Assembly (NCBI GenBank): GCA_016292335.1 | Contig: JAECRX010000163.1 | Coordinates: 1 to 9,264, forward strand | Length of the DNA: 9,264 bases | DNA from: Candidatus Sifarchaeum subterraneum | Lineage (GTDB): Archaea; Asgardarchaeota; Sifarchaeia; Sifarchaeales; Sifarchaeaceae | Reading direction: 5' to 3' | In this document: positions 7,004 to 9,264 of the stretch, one piece after another | Layout: the number at the start of each line of letters is the position of its first letter | How positions within the stretch are numbered: the stretch's first letter is position 1 | The notes under the pieces: model-generated | The model's database searches: none | Seen by the model: the letters and a program-made list of their open reading frames with translations, nothing else | What the model was told of the DNA's origin: nothing | Program-made: the position numbers and the translations under genes

Positions 7004-7034
7004 ATTCTTATTTTTCACTCTTTGCATTTTTTTT
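7004..7034 (+). terminator. Pyrimidine-rich terminator between the GNAT paralogs
   Basis: The tract from 7004 to 7034 is mostly T and C and ends in eight T (7027-7034). It lies 37-67 bases after the stop at 6967 and before a fresh TATA element, so the two paralogs may have separate transcripts. Confidence 0.4.
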
Positions 7035-7065
7035 AAATGTACTTAATATGATGATAATAGTAAGT

Positions 7066-7074
7066 CTTATATTT
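7066..7074 (+). promoter_or_regulatory. Possible TATA box for the second GNAT paralog
   Basis: CTTATATTT centres about 38 bases before the ATG at 7108, placing a transcript start near 7097 and a leader of about 11 bases. It lies downstream of the earlier in-frame ATG codons at 7048 and 7051, which supports the ATG at 7108 as the real start. Confidence 0.4.
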
Positions 7075-7107
7075 CACAAAGTAAAAATACTATTTAGTGT
7101 AAAAAAC

Positions 7108-8127
7108 ATGAGTAAGAAAAATAACACACTTTCTTCAAAGATCTTAACCGACTCAAATGAAATATTGAAGTATTTACAAATTGGAATAAGTTTGCCAATT
7201 TGGCCAGAATTTAACAAATATATCTTGCACGATCTTAATTATTTCAATGCTAAATCGATCATTCTTGAGCACTGCGGTAACCCTGCGGCCAATGTATTGG
7301 TTTACTCTGATGATGCCGAGACTTTATATTTTGGCTATTTTGGGACTATAAATCATAACAGACAGTACATATCTTATTTACTTGATGAATTACTTAAATA
7401 TGCAAAAAAGAATAATTACAATTCTGTTCGCGGACCGATAAATATTCCGACAGTGATTTATGGTTGGGGATTTATGGCACGAGGAAGTGAGGAAGATCTA
7501 TATGCTGGCAAGCCTGTCAATCCCCCCATATATCAGGAGCTTTTTTTGAAACGAGGGTTTCAAATAAGACTTGAAGAGTTTTCATGGGAAGGCCATTACT
7601 TAAAGTTCGATCCTTATAAAATTCAGAGACTTGATTTTAGTAAATATGAGTATTTCACTCCAAAAGACTGGAACGAATTAATGGAGTTAAAAGCAGATTT
7701 CTTAAAGATCAATGCCCGAAACATGCCCGATTCTGGAAAAGTCACCCCCAGTATTGCTGCCCTTTTTGATAATTACGCAGATTTTGTATTTAGGTATGGA
7801 GGTCCTTTTATGCTATTTTTTGTCAGACACATCCCGACCGGTAAAATCGTAGCGTGTGGTTCTCTTTTACCAAACCCTTTTAGAAAAGACGCGAAGGGGC
7901 GATATGATTCTTTTGTTGCTTACACATGGGCGGTTGATAAGATACATAGGAAAAATAATCTCATAATATTAATGTGGGGGTCAACATCACTGCAAACATG
8001 GAAAAGGAAATTGCGATATTTATTAGTAGTAACTGGAAATGAAGAAGCTTCACTTTTTTCGAAGTTTGCAAAATTAGTAAACCTTCAAGTAAGAAGAAGA
8101 CATTTAGTACTCGATTTAAGCTTATAA
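7108..8127 (+). CDS. YghO-type GNAT paralog with degenerate acyl-CoA motif, second of the pair
   Basis: With the ATG at 7108 this is a 339-residue protein that aligns without gaps to its neighbour over about 290 residues, roughly 56% identical. The frame is open from an ATG at 7048, but that would add a hydrophobic 20-residue extension with no counterpart in the paralog. Kept blocks are GISLPIWPEFNKYILHDLN (26-44), LYFGYFGT (73-80), RGPINIPTVIYGWGFM (108-123), AGKPVNPPIY (133-142), PKDWNELM (185-192), FFVRHIPTGKI (237-247) and SFVAYTWAV (268-276). From there similarity falls sharply: the RKKGIS loop of the neighbour is RKNNLI here (281-286), losing the glycine normally needed for acyl-CoA binding, and the last 50 residues differ widely. 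The coding frame is intact, so this is a diverged protein rather than a pseudogene. It may be inactive and pair with its neighbour, or bind a different donor. Confidence 0.8.
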   Translation: MSKKNNTLSSKILTDSNEILKYLQIGISLPIWPEFNKYILHDLNYFNAKSIILEHCGNPAANVLVYSDDAETLYFGYFGTINHNRQYISYLLDELLKYAKKNNYNSVRGPINIPTVIYGWGFMARGSEEDLYAGKPVNPPIYQELFLKRGFQIRLEEFSWEGHYLKFDPYKIQRLDFSKYEYFTPKDWNELMELKADFLKINARNMPDSGKVTPSIAALFDNYADFVFRYGGPFMLFFVRHIPTGKIVACGSLLPNPFRKDAKGRYDSFVAYTWAVDKIHRKNNLIILMWGSTSLQTWKRKLRYLLVVTGNEEASLFSKFAKLVNLQVRRRHLVLDLSL

Positions 8128-8163
8128 GTTATTACTTTTAAAAATGAATAATAATTAGTATTT

Positions 8164-8880
8164 TTACAATTTTTGAGCAATTCCATAATAGATCAATACC
8201 CCAGAAGGCACTGTTATAAATAACACGATGCCAGTCCATATCATACGAAAAACTGCATTATTCCATGTGTTATAAAGCATACCCCCCAGCATGGCAATTA
8301 TCATCCCAATAAATCCCACATAGAAGTATTTTATCCTTCTTTTTAATGATTTTTCGCCGAATGTCTTGTAAATCTTAATAAATAGAACAGCAAATGGAAT
8401 TATGGCGAAAATGAATAGATATAAATACACAATTATAAGAAAAGTCCACGTCCATACTGGTTTCCAATTTGTCTGCTTATTTATGGCAAAACCATTCGGG
8501 ATCAAAATAATTGTCAAAGTGATACTTACGTAAAAGACAAACATTACCACTATATTTGATCGTGATACCTTTGTATCCAATTTATAGAGAAATAAATTAA
8601 ATAACACCAAAAAGAAAAATGCAAACAAAATACAAAACATGGTTATCAAATACAAAATATGCACAGTCGGATTTGCTTCAATAGGAATGTAAATTGCGTT
8701 TACGACTAATCCAATAAATATTGTAAAATAAAAAGCACTAAGCGTGTATGTTAATGTGTTTCTATTTCTTTTCAGAATTTTCACAGCAATCATGAAAAAT
8801 ATAAGACATACAGTTAATTGCACAACATATATTAGAATAAATCTTTGCAGATCAAGTGCTTGAAGAATCACTAAGTTCAA
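8164..8880 (-). CDS. Seven-helix integral membrane protein, probable sensor-type domain
   Basis: This is a 238-residue, very hydrophobic protein. Seven membrane segments can be read at about 13-35, 45-66, 72-98, 109-128, 144-170, 184-204 and 211-233. Positive loops (KILKRNRN 34-41, KSLKRRIK 177-184) suggest an N-out, C-in topology. No signal peptide is needed. The seven helices and a closing YYGIAQKL resemble the N-terminal sensor region of seven-helix histidine kinases, but the protein stops where a kinase linker would begin. The start is TTG at 8880, with GTG at codon 4 as an alternative; an in-frame stop lies six bases upstream. A histidine kinase gene ends upstream on the same strand, 262 bases away, so a functional link is possible. 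The ligand is unknown. It converges on the GNAT paralog with a 36-base gap. Confidence 0.75.
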   Translation of the reverse strand: MNLVILQALDLQRFILIYVVQLTVCLIFFMIAVKILKRNRNTLTYTLSAFYFTIFIGLVVNAIYIPIEANPTVHILYLITMFCILFAFFFLVLFNLFLYKLDTKVSRSNIVVMFVFYVSITLTIILIPNGFAINKQTNWKPVWTWTFLIIVYLYLFIFAIIPFAVLFIKIYKTFGEKSLKRRIKYFYVGFIGMIIAMLGGMLYNTWNNAVFRMIWTGIVLFITVPSGVLIYYGIAQKL

Positions 8881-8930
8881 TCTCTAATTATCATTTATTT
8901 TATTATATTGAATAATAATTGTCTTTTACC

Positions 8931-8938
8931 TATTTAAA
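8931..8938 (-). promoter_or_regulatory. TATA box for the seven-helix protein gene
   Basis: On the minus strand 8938-8931 reads TTTAAATA, identical to the box before the gene at 185. Transcription would start near 8908, giving a leader of about 28 bases before the TTG at 8880. This suggests the membrane protein has its own promoter rather than depending on the kinase gene upstream. Confidence 0.5.
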
Positions 8939-9142
8939 TGATCGTAAAGACAAATAAATGAACTATGAATAGTTACAAATAATTTTTTTTTAATTACCCG
9001 ATGAGTAGTATTGATATAACCTTTACCATGAAATGATACATAAGTCCTGATTACTACATTAAAATGGAATTTGTTCTTCTACAGAGAATTTTTTTATAGC
9101 CTTTTAAAGATTATTGAGGTTTGATTAAAATTCAATTTTTAA
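8939..9142. other. Gap without genes between kinase end and membrane protein gene
   Basis: Very A+T-rich sequence with no supportable coding frame; the longest candidates are micro-frames such as a 15-residue one at 8994-9041 on the minus strand. A run of nine T and seven other A/T-rich tracts are present on the plus strand. No RNA gene or repeat is apparent. Confidence 0.5.
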
Positions 9143-9264
9143 CTACTCTGAAATAATTGGAAGAGAAAAATAAAATTTGCTACCTTTATTTCTTCCTTTA
9201 GATTCAACCCAAATTTTTCCCCCCTGTAATTCTACAATCTTTTTTGAAATATATAATCCAAGTC
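9143..9264 (-). CDS. Histidine kinase, C-terminal end only (partial)
   Basis: Reading the minus strand in from the right edge gives 39 codons ending in TAG at 9145-9143. The peptide includes LGLYISKKIVELQGGKIWVE, followed by a Gly- and Lys-rich loop and SKFYFSLPI. This is the G2 box (GLGLY) and final beta-strands of a GHKL-type ATPase domain, the ATP-binding part of a two-component sensor histidine kinase. The phosphoacceptor histidine, the N box and any sensor domains lie outside the window. The family match is strong despite the short length, because the LGLYISKKIVELQGGKIWVES pattern is highly characteristic. The gene would be transcribed towards the seven-helix protein gene on the same strand. 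Confidence 0.9.
   Translation of the reverse strand, partial: LGLYISKKIVELQGGKIWVESKGRNKGSKFYFSLPIISE

Noticed and set aside
7048..7107. Earlier ATG giving a hydrophobic N-terminal extension of the second GNAT paralog
   Set aside because: The extension has no counterpart in the first paralog, and a TATA-like element lies inside it.
8994..9041. 15-codon minus-strand micro-frame
   Set aside because: Too short, with no ribosome binding site or homology signal; expected by chance in A+T-rich sequence.
1..9264. tRNA, rRNA, CRISPR array, insertion sequence or integrase
   Set aside because: No cloverleaf, regularly spaced repeats, transposase motifs or terminal inverted repeats were seen on reading both strands.

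Overview
The window is strongly A+T-rich and reads as an archaeal accessory region. Several genes are preceded by TATA-like boxes (TTTAAATA and relatives) about 25-30 bases before a plausible transcription start. Leaders appear short or absent, only one gene has a convincing ribosome binding site, and gene ends are marked by T-rich tracts rather than GC-rich hairpins. Five of nine genes seem to start with TTG. The mix of cobalamin-type radical SAM enzymes, GNAT acyltransferases, a stand-alone seven-helix membrane protein and a histidine kinase would suit an Asgard (Lokiarchaeia-like) archaeon. That assignment is inference; no marker gene is present.

Left part (1-2906): a small helical protein (185-433) and a close paralog on the opposite strand (2125-2379) bracket a radical SAM enzyme with an N-terminal B12-binding-type domain (671-2107). 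A 125-residue protein of unknown function follows (2529-2906).

Middle (2892-5851): a two-domain GNAT-like protein on the minus strand (2892-4085) diverges from a second B12-type radical SAM enzyme (4349-5851). The 263-base region between them holds candidate promoters and an imperfect dyad built from a motif that recurs in other gaps of the left half.

Right-middle (5939-8127): two tandem paralogs of about 340 residues carry the YghO-type GNAT signature (GPIN ... PVNPPIY). They are about 56% identical over most of their length, but the C-terminal acyl-CoA-binding part of the second is degenerate.

Right end (8128-9264): a seven-helix membrane protein on the minus strand (8164-8880), a gene-free gap, and the last 39 codons of a histidine kinase entering from the right edge on the minus strand.

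Taken together, two B12-type radical SAM enzymes and three acyltransferase-like proteins within about 7.5 kb, with no primary-metabolism gene among them, look like a small biosynthetic or modification locus. It may make a methylated or rearranged, N-acylated small molecule or lipid. No substrate can be named from the sequence. The two small paralogs and the 125-residue protein are the least understood members. The membrane protein and kinase at the right look like a separate sensory unit.
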